Below, piece by piece: positions 1-8,031 of a stretch of 64,000 nt of DNA (position 1 is its first letter; each line of letters begins with the position of its first letter). Location of the stretch: assembly GCF_001579045.1 (NCBI RefSeq), contig NZ_KQ970264.1:115388-179387 (forward strand), in the 5' to 3' direction. A program made the position numbers and the translations under genes. This stretch comes from Streptococcus mitis (lineage in GTDB: Bacteria > Bacillota > Bacilli > Lactobacillales > Streptococcaceae). The notes beneath the pieces are model-generated. The model saw only the letters and a list, made by a program, of their open reading frames with translations, was not told where the DNA came from and made no database searches.

Positions 1-448
1 CCAGTTCTGCCAAGTCTGGAAAGACTTGATTGAGTGAGACAGGTATTTCTTCTCCTTCAGCACTCTCAACTCTCAAATCCTCCACAGCGGCATCGCCAAT
101 TTTTTTCTCCAAGAGTCTACGATAAACAGGATGTTCCAAGAAATCCTGACTTGAAAGAGGAGCATGGAGGGCTAGCTGATAAACCTCCCCATTTTGATAG
201 AGGGTCAAGAGATTAAAAGCAGATAGGATTTTCAAAGATTTTAAAAGTCTATCCATCCCAAAGTTGAGATGGTTGAGAATACTTGAAAAGAGGTATTCCT
301 TTTTGCCATTATCCCAAAAACTGATTGTATAAAGATAAAGGCTCAGTGCCTCCTGACCGATAATCGGGAGGTAGCACTGTACCAGAGATGAGGTATCTTG
401 CGACACCCGATTATTCTTTAGATAAGAAAAACGGTCAATTGGCTTCAT
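1..448 (-). CDS. dnaB: Replication initiation/membrane attachment protein DnaB, N-terminal part (runs off the left edge)
   Basis: The first 149 codons of a protein that starts MKPIDRFSYLKNN and continues past the window edge. The content (a mainly helical N-terminal domain with LPIIGQEALSLYLY) matches the DnaB/DnaD-family primosome loader of Firmicutes, which with DnaI loads the replicative helicase at origins. The start codon at 448 lies immediately next to the nrdR stop, so the two genes are co-transcribed; nrdR-dnaB-dnaI is the usual order in streptococci (known synteny). The C-terminal half cannot be judged here. Confidence 0.85.
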   Translation of the reverse strand, partial: MKPIDRFSYLKNNRVSQDTSSLVQCYLPIIGQEALSLYLYTISFWDNGKKEYLFSSILNHLNFGMDRLLKSLKILSAFNLLTLYQNGEVYQLALHAPLSSQDFLEHPVYRRLLEKKIGDAAVEDLRVESAEGEEIPVSLNQVFPDLAEL

Positions 449-922
449 TTATCTTTCCTTTTTCTTTTTAGAGGACTGGGTGATTTGTTGGAGCAAGCTC
501 TCTAACTCACTCACATCCTTAAAACTACGATAGACACTGGCAAAACGTACATAGGTAATCTCATCTAACTCAGCCAACTCCTCCATGACGAGTGAACCAA
601 TATCCTCACTTTGAATTTCATTTTCATTTCGACCACGGAGTTTCTGTTCGATACGATTGACTACCATGTTGATTTCATCACTTGACACAGGACGTTTCTG
701 GGCTGAGCGGATAATCCCATTAAAGATTTTATCTCTGGAGAATTGTTCCCGTGTGCCATCTTTTTTAACAACCACTAAGGTTCTTTCTTCTACTCGTTCG
801 TAGGTTGTAAAACGGTGTTGGCATTCATCGCACTCACGTCTTCTACGAATAGTGTTCCCTTCTTCTGCTTGGCGACTATCAATAACACTTGACTTGGTAG
901 CCCCACATTTTGGACAACGCAT
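449..922 (-). CDS. nrdR: Transcriptional repressor NrdR
   Basis: A 157-residue protein with an N-terminal zinc ribbon ([17 protein letters not shown], then [16 protein letters not shown]: two CxxC pairs) followed by an ATP-cone domain ([16 protein letters not shown]). NrdR senses (d)ATP and represses ribonucleotide reductase operons. The start at 922 gives the canonical MRCP N-terminus; an in-frame start 60 bases upstream would add 20 non-conserved residues. It abuts dnaB. A plausible promoter on the minus strand has a TATAAT -10 at 950-955 with a TTGGGA-like -35 near 974-979. Confidence 0.95.
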
Positions 923-997
923 CCTTTCCCTCCTTATCGTTTTCTTTTCATTATACCATTTTTTAAACGATTCCCAAAACAATTCTTCTTTTTGCTT

Positions 998-1026
998 GAC
1001 AAGTTTTTTGTTTTGTTGTATTATTT
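998..1026 (+). promoter_or_regulatory. Sigma-A promoter of the GntR-ABC operon
   Basis: TTGACA at 998-1003, a 17-base spacer and TATTAT at 1021-1026. It lies 36 bases before the GntR start codon. The leader after the -10 (TTAATTAAGACAAATAGA) is a likely place for autoregulation. Confidence 0.75.
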
Positions 1027-1061
1027 AATTAAGACAAATAGATAAAAGAAAGGAGACCAAG

Positions 1062-1427
1062 ATGTCCTGGACATTTGACAACAAAAAAACCATCTATTTA
1101 CAGATTATGGAGAAAATCAAGCTTCAGATTGTTTCCCATACACTGGAACCCAATCAACAACTTCCAACCGTGCGAGAGTTAGCTAGCGAGGCCGGTGTCA
1201 ATCCCAACACCATCCAAAGAGCCTTGTCAGACCTCGAACGAGAAGGATTTGTCTACAGTAAGCGCACAACTGGACGATTTGTGACTGAGGATAAGGAGCT
1301 AATCGCCCAATCGCGCAAACAATTATCAGAAGAAGAATTGGAACACTTTGTTTCCTCCATGACCCATTTTGGCTATGAAAAAGAAGAACTACCAGGCGTA
1401 GTCGGCGATTATATTAAAGGAGTTTAA
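1062..1427 (+). CDS. GntR-family transcriptional regulator (YtrA-like, short form)
   Basis: 121 residues. A winged-helix domain occupies residues 10-75 (LQIMEKIKLQIVSHTLEPNQQLPTVRELASEAGVNPNTIQRALSDLEREG), which is typical of GntR. The short C-terminal tail without a ligand domain is typical of the YtrA subfamily, whose members repress adjacent ABC transporter operons. The gene has an AAAGGAG ribosome site and is followed 4 bases later by the ABC ATPase, so it probably autoregulates this operon. The inducer is unknown. Confidence 0.9.
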   Translation: MSWTFDNKKTIYLQIMEKIKLQIVSHTLEPNQQLPTVRELASEAGVNPNTIQRALSDLEREGFVYSKRTTGRFVTEDKELIAQSRKQLSEEELEHFVSSMTHFGYEKEELPGVVGDYIKGV

Positions 1428-1431
1428 GCCT

Positions 1432-2127
1432 ATGTCATTACTAGCATTTGAAAATGTATCCAAATCTTATGGAGCAACACCAGCCCTCGAAAATGTTTCC
1501 CTTGACATCCCAGCTGGAAAAATTGTTGGTCTCCTCGGCCCAAATGGTTCAGGAAAAACAACCCTGATTAAACTAATCAATGGCCTCTTACAACCAGATC
1601 AAGGACGCGTCCTTATCAACGACATGGACCCAAGCCCAGCAACCAAGGCTATCGTAGCTTATTTGCCGGATACGACCTATCTCAATGAACAAATGAAGGT
1701 CAAAGAAGCCCTAACCTACTTCAAGACCTTCTATAAAGATTTCAATCTGGAACGCGCCCATCATCTACTTACAGACCTAGGAATTGATGAAAATAGTCGT
1801 CTCAAGAAACTATCAAAAGGAAACAAAGAAAAAGTCCAACTGATTTTGGTTATGAGCCGTGATGCTCGCCTCTACGTTTTGGATGAACCCATTGGTGGGG
1901 TGGACCCAGCAGCTCGTGATTATATCCTCAATACCATTATCAATAACTACTCACCAACTTCTACCGTTTTGATTTCTACCCACTTGATTTCTGATATCGA
2001 GCCAATCTTGGATGAAATTGTCTTCCTTAAGGATGGAAAAGTCGTTCGTCAAGGAAATGTAGATGATATTCGCTATGAGTCAGGTGAATCCATTGACCAA
2101 CTCTTCCGTCAGGAATTTAAGGCCTAA
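1432..2127 (+). CDS. ABC transporter ATP-binding protein
   Basis: 231 residues with a complete nucleotide-binding domain: Walker A GPNGSGKTT near residue 36, signature LSKGNKEKVQL (a variant of LSGGQ), Walker B LYVLDEP and an H-loop in LISTHLI. The KGNKEK signature and the GntR neighbour are typical of YtrB/BcrA-like exporters for antibiotics or peptides. It pairs with the membrane protein that follows 16 bases later. The substrate cannot be read from sequence. Confidence 0.9.
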   Translation: MSLLAFENVSKSYGATPALENVSLDIPAGKIVGLLGPNGSGKTTLIKLINGLLQPDQGRVLINDMDPSPATKAIVAYLPDTTYLNEQMKVKEALTYFKTFYKDFNLERAHHLLTDLGIDENSRLKKLSKGNKEKVQLILVMSRDARLYVLDEPIGGVDPAARDYILNTIINNYSPTSTVLISTHLISDIEPILDEIVFLKDGKVVRQGNVDDIRYESGESIDQLFRQEFKA

Positions 2128-2143
2128 ACAAAGGAGATTATTT

Positions 2144-2911
2144 ATGTTTTGGAATTTAGTTCGCTATGAATTTAAAAATGTTAACAAGTGGTATTTAGCC
2201 CTCTACGCTGCCGTGCTAGTCCTTTCTACCCTTATCGGGATACAAGCACAGACCTATAACAATCTACCTGTCAAAGAAAGTCAACCTACTATGCTACTTT
2301 TTCTAGCCCTCGTCTTTGGTGGCTTAATGATTACACTTGGGATTTCAACTCTTTTCTTAATCATTAAACGCTTTAAAGGTAGTGTCTATGACCGACAAGG
2401 CTATCTGACTTTGACCTTGCCAGTTTCTGAGCACTATATCATCACAGCCAAATTAGTCGGAGCCTTCATCTGGTCTATACTTAGTTCGGCTATACTGGCT
2501 CTAAGTGCTTTTGTTATTTTGACCTTAACAGCTCCAAATTGGTTTGCAACTTCTGACTTGATTCCACTTGCAGGAACATACCTTCCTCAACTCTCTCTTA
2601 TGGGGGTATCCTTCCTACTAAATACCATTTCAGAAATCCTCTGCATCTACTTAGCCATTTCCATTGGACAACTTTTCAACGAATACTGTACTGCACTTGC
2701 TGTTGTAGCCTACATTGGTATCAAAATCGTCATTGGATTTATTGAACTTTTCTTCAATACCAGTGCTAACTTCTATGTCAATTCACTTGTAGGACTTAAT
2801 GACCATTTCTATATGGGAGCAAGTATAAGTATTGTTGAAGAACTCATATTCATAGCTATCTTTTACCTCGGAACCTACTATATTTTGAGAAACAAGGTTA
2901 ATTTGCAATAG
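2144..2911 (+). CDS. ABC transporter membrane subunit
   Basis: 255 residues with about six hydrophobic segments and no catalytic motif. It starts MFWNLVRYEFKNVNKWYLALY, which resembles the N-terminus of ABC-2 type permeases. I place the start at 2144, just after AAAGGAG at 2130-2136; an in-frame start at 2063 would overlap the ATPase by 65 bases and has no good ribosome site. It is the presumed membrane partner of the preceding ATPase. Confidence 0.8.
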   Translation: MFWNLVRYEFKNVNKWYLALYAAVLVLSTLIGIQAQTYNNLPVKESQPTMLLFLALVFGGLMITLGISTLFLIIKRFKGSVYDRQGYLTLTLPVSEHYIITAKLVGAFIWSILSSAILALSAFVILTLTAPNWFATSDLIPLAGTYLPQLSLMGVSFLLNTISEILCIYLAISIGQLFNEYCTALAVVAYIGIKIVIGFIELFFNTSANFYVNSLVGLNDHFYMGASISIVEELIFIAIFYLGTYYILRNKVNLQ

Positions 2912-2915
2912 TTTT

Positions 2916-2948
2916 AAAGTCTAGCGACAATAACTCGCTAGACTTTTT
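2916..2948 (+). terminator. Rho-independent terminator of the GntR-ABC operon
   Basis: The stem AAGTCTAGCGA / TCGCTAGACTT has a CAATAAC loop and is followed by a T run. It lies 5 bases after the permease stop. Confidence 0.9.
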
Positions 2949-3048
2949 CGTTCTCAGGACTTACATTTTTATATGAAGTATTTAATAAAAAGGAGTATAA
3001 TGACTTTAAAACTAATTACATGTATATCGATAGGGAGGTCAACTCTTT

Positions 3049-4596
3049 ATGCTGAGAAGATTTGTTACTAAGAAGCACCTCGTACTTTACTTCTTTTCTA
3101 TTGCCATTACTTGGCTGGAAGCGATTATCACGCCAGCCCTTGTTCAGAATATTGTTGCTAGTTTTACCAATCAAGAACTAGGCCTTCTTTGGAAAGTTTT
3201 GATTTTGGGAATCCTTGGAAACCTCATCCTCTTACTAGGCTTAGCTGGAAAACGCTATTACTACGCTCGTTTGATTACTGACTTCAAATATGGAATCAAG
3301 AGTGCTATTTTCAAGCGATTTTTAAACAGTTATGAGATTGATGAAAAGGATATTTTGTCTGACCTAGAAAACGACGTCAAGCAACTAGAAGAAAACTATA
3401 TTGAGCCAACGGTCATCATCATTTCTTCTCTTGGCTTCACAACTGTGTCCATTCTCTATGCCCTATGGACCAATTTTTACTTGGGCTTGATTTTCATCCT
3501 CTTCTACTCCTTTCCTGTCCTCTGCAGTGCTATCGGATCAAAGCGTTTGGATTCACTTTCTGAAAAGCGGTCCACTGTTAACCAGAGCTACTTAGCAAGC
3601 TTGACAAATTTTATTGGTGGTAGCCAACAAATTCGCCATTATCAGGGGCAAGACTACTTTTTTGCTCGCTATCAAAAGCAATTACAAACCAGTCTAGATA
3701 CCGAAATTAACTATGAAAAACAACGCACTTTAAACAGTCTCTTGATCAATAGCATCGATGCCTTTTGTTCTGTCACACCAATCGTCATCGGTGGCTTTAT
3801 GACCTACTATAATTATTTAGATGCGGCGAGTTTTGTGGCCATCTATCTAGTTTCCCATAATATTGGCTATCAATTCCAAGAGTTGGCTTATTTTACCAAT
3901 ACCCGAAAAGCAACTCGAACTCTTCTCAACAAATACCAAAAACTTTTGGACCAGTCTGACTCCATCTCGCCTAGAAGCATAGGAAATATTTTCCCTATCC
4001 AACTTGACACCATCTCCCTTGAAAAAGATGGAAATAGCCTCTTATCTCCGATTTCCATACACATCAAGCAAGGAGAAAAAATCGCCATTATCGGGGAAAG
4101 TGGCTCTGGTAAAACAACCCTGCTCAATATCATTCATGGAGAAGAGACACCAACAAGTGGACAGATTAGCTTTGCTGGCCAGAACCTGTCACGTCAAGAA
4201 ATCACAAGCTTTAGTTCCTATATCCTCCAAGATAGCCATTACTTTGACACGCTCTCTCTGGAAGACAATATCCTTCTAGGACTGGATAAAAATCCAGAGA
4301 CTTTAAATCATATCCTCAAAAAAACAGGATTAGAACATTTGAAAAATCGAACGCTCAGCAATGATAGTCTGTCTGGTGGCGAGAAACAACGCTTAGAAAT
4401 CGCTCGCGCCCTCTACCATGATAGCCAACTCATCTTAGCAGATGAGATTAAGGCCAATCTTGACTCGGAAAATAGCAGAAAAATTAGCGACTTGCTCTTC
4501 TCCCTACCTCAAACGGTTATTGAAGTCATTCACCACTACACAGAAGAAGACTTAAACCACTACGATCAAGTCATTCACCTACGAAAAGGAAAGTAA
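3049..4596 (+). CDS. ABC transporter, fused membrane and ATPase domains (half-transporter)
   Basis: 515 residues. An N-terminal six-helix exporter domain (residues about 1-290) is followed by an NBD with Walker A GESGSGKTT (about 350), signature LSGGEKQRLEIA, Walker B LILADE and an H-loop His in VIEVIHHYTEED. It probably works as a homodimer in export of a peptide or lipid-like substrate. An independent TATAAT at 2996-3001 and a GGGAGG ribosome site precede it, so it is a separate transcription unit from the GntR operon. The D-loop region is unusual (KANLDSE). Confidence 0.85.
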   Translation: MLRRFVTKKHLVLYFFSIAITWLEAIITPALVQNIVASFTNQELGLLWKVLILGILGNLILLLGLAGKRYYYARLITDFKYGIKSAIFKRFLNSYEIDEKDILSDLENDVKQLEENYIEPTVIIISSLGFTTVSILYALWTNFYLGLIFILFYSFPVLCSAIGSKRLDSLSEKRSTVNQSYLASLTNFIGGSQQIRHYQGQDYFFARYQKQLQTSLDTEINYEKQRTLNSLLINSIDAFCSVTPIVIGGFMTYYNYLDAASFVAIYLVSHNIGYQFQELAYFTNTRKATRTLLNKYQKLLDQSDSISPRSIGNIFPIQLDTISLEKDGNSLLSPISIHIKQGEKIAIIGESGSGKTTLLNIIHGEETPTSGQISFAGQNLSRQEITSFSSYILQDSHYFDTLSLEDNILLGLDKNPETLNHILKKTGLEHLKNRTLSNDSLSGGEKQRLEIARALYHDSQLILADEIKANLDSENSRKISDLLFSLPQTVIEVIHHYTEEDLNHYDQVIHLRKGK

Positions 4597-4617
4597 TAGT
4601 CTATAACATACGATTTT

Positions 4618-4649
4618 AAAAAGCAAGGAACTCAAATTCCTTGCTTTTT
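4618..4649. terminator. Bidirectional rho-independent terminator
   Basis: A 13-bp perfect stem, AAAAAGCAAGGAA / TTCCTTGCTTTTT, with a CTCAAA loop. It has T runs in both directions and lies between the plus-strand ABC gene and the minus-strand RiPP operon. Confidence 0.9.
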
Positions 4650-4808
4650 ATACTCAATGAAAACCAAAGAGCAAACTAGAAAACTAGCCGCAGGCTGCTC
4701 AAAACACTGTTTTGAGGTTGTGGATAAGACTGACGAAGTCAGCTCAAAATACTGTTTTGAGGTTGCAGATGGAAGTTGACGCGGTTTGAAGAGATTTTCG
4801 AAGAGTAT
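4650..4808 (-). repeat. BOX element, boxC-boxB-boxB' with truncated boxA
   Basis: It begins ATACTCAATGAAAA (boxC end) and finishes TTTTCGAAGAGTAT (boxA end). Between them are about 1.5 copies of the boxB motif (CTCAAAAcACTGTTTTGAGGTTG). The boxA module lacks the GGCAAGGCGACG core seen in the other copies in this window. BOX is the well-known pneumococcal modular intergenic repeat. Confidence 0.85.
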
Positions 4809-4833
4809 TAACTCAATAAAGTTATACTTTCCC

Positions 4834-6294
4834 TTACTCACTGTCACATGATTGAAGAGTGATAACTTCTGTTGGAAAATCGACTAAATCATCATCATGA
4901 CTAATCAAAATCACTAACTTTTCTTTTGCTAATAAGTCTGACAGGATTTGCACGACTTTTTTCTTGTTTTGTGAATCTAAAAAATTACTTGGCTCATCAA
5001 AAATATAAACATCTTTCTCCACCGCTACTGCTTCTTGCAACTGCAACAATTTTAGTTGTCCCATGGATGCACCTTGACTCAATTCATTTTTATAAAATCG
5101 ACTCGCAATAGGTTCTGCAGGGCAGTATGAAAAATTCGAATTCTTTCTATAATTAGGTAAGTAAATCTCACCATGATAATTCATGCTGTAACCTACTATC
5201 GCTAAAATCAGTCGCGTCTTACCAACACCATTTTCTCCAACAATACGATAAATATGGCCTTTTTCTAAACGAGTTGTTAGTGGCTCATGCAGTTCTTCAC
5301 CATCTCTCCCCAAGCTAACATACTTTTCTAATACTATCTCTAAAATTGGAATAGACTCATACGAAATCTGAACAGGTTCCAAAAAATTGATAAAATTTTC
5401 GATAATTTTCTTACTTCCCGAGTACTCCTTATAAACATCAAGGAAGTATTCAATAGGCGTCCAAAATTGTGAAATATATAGTTGGATAGCCATTAGGTCA
5501 CCAATCGTAATCCAACCTTTATAAGTCTGATAACCTGATATAATCGTCGTCATCATAATCATAAAATTCAAAAATGCATAGGAAAGAAAATTTTCAAATA
5601 AAGAAGTCATTCTCACTTCCTTATTTTTACATGAAATATATTTTTTCACCAAGGGAGAGAAATCAATCAAGCTAGAATGAGCTGAAAATCGCATACTAGG
5701 CATGAGTTTATAGCTATCCACTAGATAATCGCGTATATCCTTCATACAATTCACTGTATCGGAACCAAGCTTAGATAGTCGTCCACTATATTTCCGCGAA
5801 ATAAAGATAAATACAGGTATCAAAATACCTATCATCACAGCAATAGTAGGAGAAATACTCCATAAAATCCCTATAATCACAAGTGCTCGTATCAAGTACA
5901 GGAGAAGAGCAACAGGATATTCGTTAAAAAATCGTTTTAACAGCTCATAGGTCTGCCCTAATTCTTGTGTAATGGTAGCTTCAGACAATTCTGTCTCTAC
6001 CATATCATAGAGCTGGATATTTTCAGCAGTTTTTTGGCAAATATTCTGCCAAACATGCGATTCTGATTCTCCTTGAAGCACATCACAAAAATAATATAAA
6101 ACTTGAATAAACAGAGAAATTCCTACATAAAGCACCCCGTAAACAATCATAGCATGAACTTTCTGAGATAGAATATGGTCAATAAATAACTTACTAATAT
6201 AAGGAATAGCTACAGTTAGTATAGTAACAAGGGTATTCAAAATAAAGCTTTTTAGAAATAGCACTTTATTGTTATAGGATAACAATCTTTTCAT
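4834..6294 (-). CDS. ABC transporter (fused), probable exporter of the RiPP locus
   Basis: 486 residues. About six membrane helices in residues 1-300 are followed by an NBD with Walker A GENGVGKTR, Walker B VYIFDEP and an H-loop in LISHDDD. The signature is degenerate (SQGASMGQLK in place of LSGGQ). I chose the ATG at 6294 because GGAGG lies 7 bases upstream; another ATG at 6300 is too close to it. The gene overlaps the end of the radical SAM gene by 4 bases, so the two are translationally coupled, which points to export of the modified peptide or to immunity. Its composition is AT-rich, unlike housekeeping neighbours. Confidence 0.85.
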   Translation of the reverse strand: MKRLLSYNNKVLFLKSFILNTLVTILTVAIPYISKLFIDHILSQKVHAMIVYGVLYVGISLFIQVLYYFCDVLQGESESHVWQNICQKTAENIQLYDMVETELSEATITQELGQTYELLKRFFNEYPVALLLYLIRALVIIGILWSISPTIAVMIGILIPVFIFISRKYSGRLSKLGSDTVNCMKDIRDYLVDSYKLMPSMRFSAHSSLIDFSPLVKKYISCKNKEVRMTSLFENFLSYAFLNFMIMMTTIISGYQTYKGWITIGDLMAIQLYISQFWTPIEYFLDVYKEYSGSKKIIENFINFLEPVQISYESIPILEIVLEKYVSLGRDGEELHEPLTTRLEKGHIYRIVGENGVGKTRLILAIVGYSMNYHGEIYLPNYRKNSNFSYCPAEPIASRFYKNELSQGASMGQLKLLQLQEAVAVEKDVYIFDEPSNFLDSQNKKKVVQILSDLLAKEKLVILISHDDDLVDFPTEVITLQSCDSE

Positions 6295-7439
6295 CTGCAT
6301 GCCTCCATAGTTAAATTTTTATCAACATATATTTTATGAACAGATATATGTTGGATAGTCCCTTCAACATCCTCCTTTGTCAATAATCCTAATTCATCTA
6401 AAAATACAATCTTGTGAAACCACTCTAAATAGTCAAACTGACAATCGCGTTCCATCTTCCCATTATTTACAAATGTATTAAATGGGCAACCTCCATAACA
6501 AAATTCATAATAAGCACAATCTTTATAAGGGCACATGCTTCCCAGACCTGTTAATTCATTAGTAACTTGACCAATACTTCCCAACTGATAGTTTTCATTC
6601 CCTACTAATGAATAACATTTATATAAGTTACCGTTGGCATGAATTGTAAGAGAATCTTGATTTTTGAACATACAGTACCCTCCTATTTTTAAATCATGAT
6701 AATACGGTATATTTTCCTTTGATAAAAGCAGCAATAAATCTAGACAAATCTTCTTTTTAGTTTCACTATCAATATATAGAATTGAATCGTTAGGTACAGC
6801 TACAAAATCAAAATAAAGATTAAAATTTTCAAATTCTGTATACTTTTTTAAATCTAAAAATAATTTCTGGATAGATATATAATTTCTTTTAAATATGTTA
6901 ACTCTAGCCTGAATGGATAAATTTTTATACTTTTCCAACATAACTGACAAGTTATTTATGATTCTATGATAAGTTCCTTTCCCTAATCGATTGCATCTTT
7001 CTAGGTTATGATAGTGCTCATCACCATCAAAAGAAACTTGAATAGCGAAATTATGACAGTCAAGAAAAGACATTATTTTATTTGTGAATATCATTCCATT
7101 TGTAATCAAAGTATACGAAATAGGAATAGCTAGTTTCTCATCTAAAGTTTCACATAAATTTCGTATAAACTGAAAGTTATATAATGGTTCACCACCAGTA
7201 AAACAGATATCCAGAGATTTATACTTCTTAAAATTGAGTTCATCTAATATAAAATTCACAATCTTTTTACCGTCATATTCACTACTTAAGAACGGTTTCC
7301 TATCCTTATCATTCTCAAAACAATAAGAGCAAGTCAAGTTACACGACATAGTTGTAACTATATATAGTGATAATTCATCTCCCTCTACTATTCGTTTAGA
7401 GTGAATAAAGGGCACTTGTTTATCAATCTCACTTATCAA
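6291..7439 (-). CDS. Radical SAM/SPASM peptide maturase (N-terminally disrupted)
   Basis: The open frame encodes 382 residues from a TTG codon. The radical SAM core motif CNLTCSYC (CxxxCxxC, about residue 33) binds the 4Fe-4S cluster and SAM. A SPASM domain follows at the C-terminus, with Cys residues in KCYSLVG, CPYKDCAYYEFCYGGCPF and RDC for auxiliary clusters. This architecture is typical of RiPP maturases that install thioether or carbon-carbon cross-links. The frame extends upstream without an ATG and the TTG has no clear ribosome site. The likely native start is at 7564 (separate entry), separated by a stop and a frameshift. It precedes and overlaps the ABC exporter, and base composition is extremely AT-rich (8 G/C in 60 at 6841-6900). 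Confidence 0.85.
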   Translation of the reverse strand: MISEIDKQVPFIHSKRIVEGDELSLYIVTTMSCNLTCSYCFENDKDRKPFLSSEYDGKKIVNFILDELNFKKYKSLDICFTGGEPLYNFQFIRNLCETLDEKLAIPISYTLITNGMIFTNKIMSFLDCHNFAIQVSFDGDEHYHNLERCNRLGKGTYHRIINNLSVMLEKYKNLSIQARVNIFKRNYISIQKLFLDLKKYTEFENFNLYFDFVAVPNDSILYIDSETKKKICLDLLLLLSKENIPYYHDLKIGGYCMFKNQDSLTIHANGNLYKCYSLVGNENYQLGSIGQVTNELTGLGSMCPYKDCAYYEFCYGGCPFNTFVNNGKMERDCQFDYLEWFHKIVFLDELGLLTKEDVEGTIQHISVHKIYVDKNLTMEACR

Positions 7440-7564
7440 GTAAGGAAATTCTTTTAAAGATAACTTTTCTTGAATAGTTCCTCATCAATCTCACAAATAG
7501 ATCCTGTCTATAAATTTTTTAAATAGACTACATCATCTGTAGAAAAAGAATAAATTGTTTCCAT
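7440..7564 (-). pseudogene. Disrupted 5' end of the radical SAM maturase gene
   Basis: A GGGAG site 7 bases before ATG 7564 opens METIYSFSTDDVVYLKNL, which ends at a TAG (7508-7510). Reading on in the same frame gives TGSICEIDEELFKK. A -1 shift at an A-rich stretch then gives LSLKEFPYL, leading straight into the maturase frame. Together they form a continuous N-terminal domain of about 45 residues like those in front of other peptide maturases. A nonsense mutation plus a one-base deletion is the simplest explanation. Confidence 0.65.
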
Positions 7565-7582
7565 AACTTATCTCCCACTCTA

Positions 7583-7615
7583 AAAAGGCTGAGGGAATCC
7601 CCCTCAGCCTCATCA
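7583..7615 (-). terminator. Intercistronic hairpin between precursor peptide and maturase
   Basis: Read on the minus strand, GGCTGAGGG and CCCTCAGCC pair around a short loop and are followed by TTTTT. It lies between the 31-aa gene and the maturase start. Such partial terminators commonly make precursor mRNA more abundant than maturase mRNA. Confidence 0.8.
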
Positions 7616-7668
7616 TTATAATAGTAAAGTGATAAATTATCGCTTTTACATAAGCAACTCAAGGCAAT

Positions 7669-7764
7669 CTAACGATAACGCCCTGGGCATTTATCTGGAT
7701 GCTGCTGTACTGAGGCTAGGTGACCTTTTTTAACAACTTTGATAACATCAGTCAAATTAAGCAT
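7669..7764 (-). CDS. Putative RiPP precursor peptide, 31 aa
   Basis: The peptide begins MLNLTDVIKVVKKG and ends HPDKCPGRYR. A strong ribosome site (AAGGAGG) lies 8 bases before the ATG. The N-terminal part (hydrophobic and Lys-rich) could be the leader; the C-terminal part carries a single Cys and an Arg-Tyr-Arg motif as possible cross-link sites. It is the first gene after a consensus promoter and is followed by a hairpin and then a radical SAM/SPASM gene and an exporter, which is the standard order for streptococcal radical SAM peptides. No recognised family is assigned; size, position and ribosome site are the evidence. Confidence 0.7.
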   Translation of the reverse strand: MLNLTDVIKVVKKGHLASVQQHPDKCPGRYR

Positions 7765-7784
7765 CGCTTTCCCTCCTTTTTAAA

Positions 7785-7916
7785 AGAGACTGGGCAAAAA
7801 CTCAATTTGAGGAGAAAATAAAGCAAATTTTCTAACAATAAAACACATAATATCAAGGATTTTTAACACCTGATACTATGCATTCTCTAATTTAAAAGAC
7901 TTTTTGCCCAGTCTCT
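7785..7916 (-). repeat. Dispersed palindromic element, copy A
   Basis: Ends are inverted repeats: AGAGACTGGGCAAAAA at 7785-7800 and TTTTTGCCCAGTCTCT at 7901-7916. Read as reverse complement it aligns along its length with copies at 31603-31733 and 49011-49140. Here it lies in the untranslated leader of the precursor peptide gene, ending only about 7 bases from its ribosome site. It is a mobile-repeat-like element; I cannot say whether it belongs to the named SPRITE or RUP families. Confidence 0.75.
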
Positions 7917-7981
7917 ATAGAAAAGAAAAATCTCATATACTGTTAAGTAAAAATTATTTTGTATCCGTTTTCTCTGATTTC

Positions 7982-8010
7982 ATTGTATATCTTCTCATGT
8001 AGATTGTCAA
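7982..8010 (-). promoter_or_regulatory. Promoter of the RiPP operon
   Basis: On the minus strand TTGACA (8005-8010), a 17-base spacer and TACAAT (7982-7987): a near-perfect sigma-A promoter. It predicts a leader of about 210 bases before the precursor gene, containing repeat copy A. Confidence 0.85.
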
Positions 8011-8031
8011 GTATTTTTTTGAAAAATTTTT

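Noticed and set aside
4632-4847. Minus-strand 71-codon frame
   Set aside because: It is made of the BOX element and the terminator; low complexity and no family.
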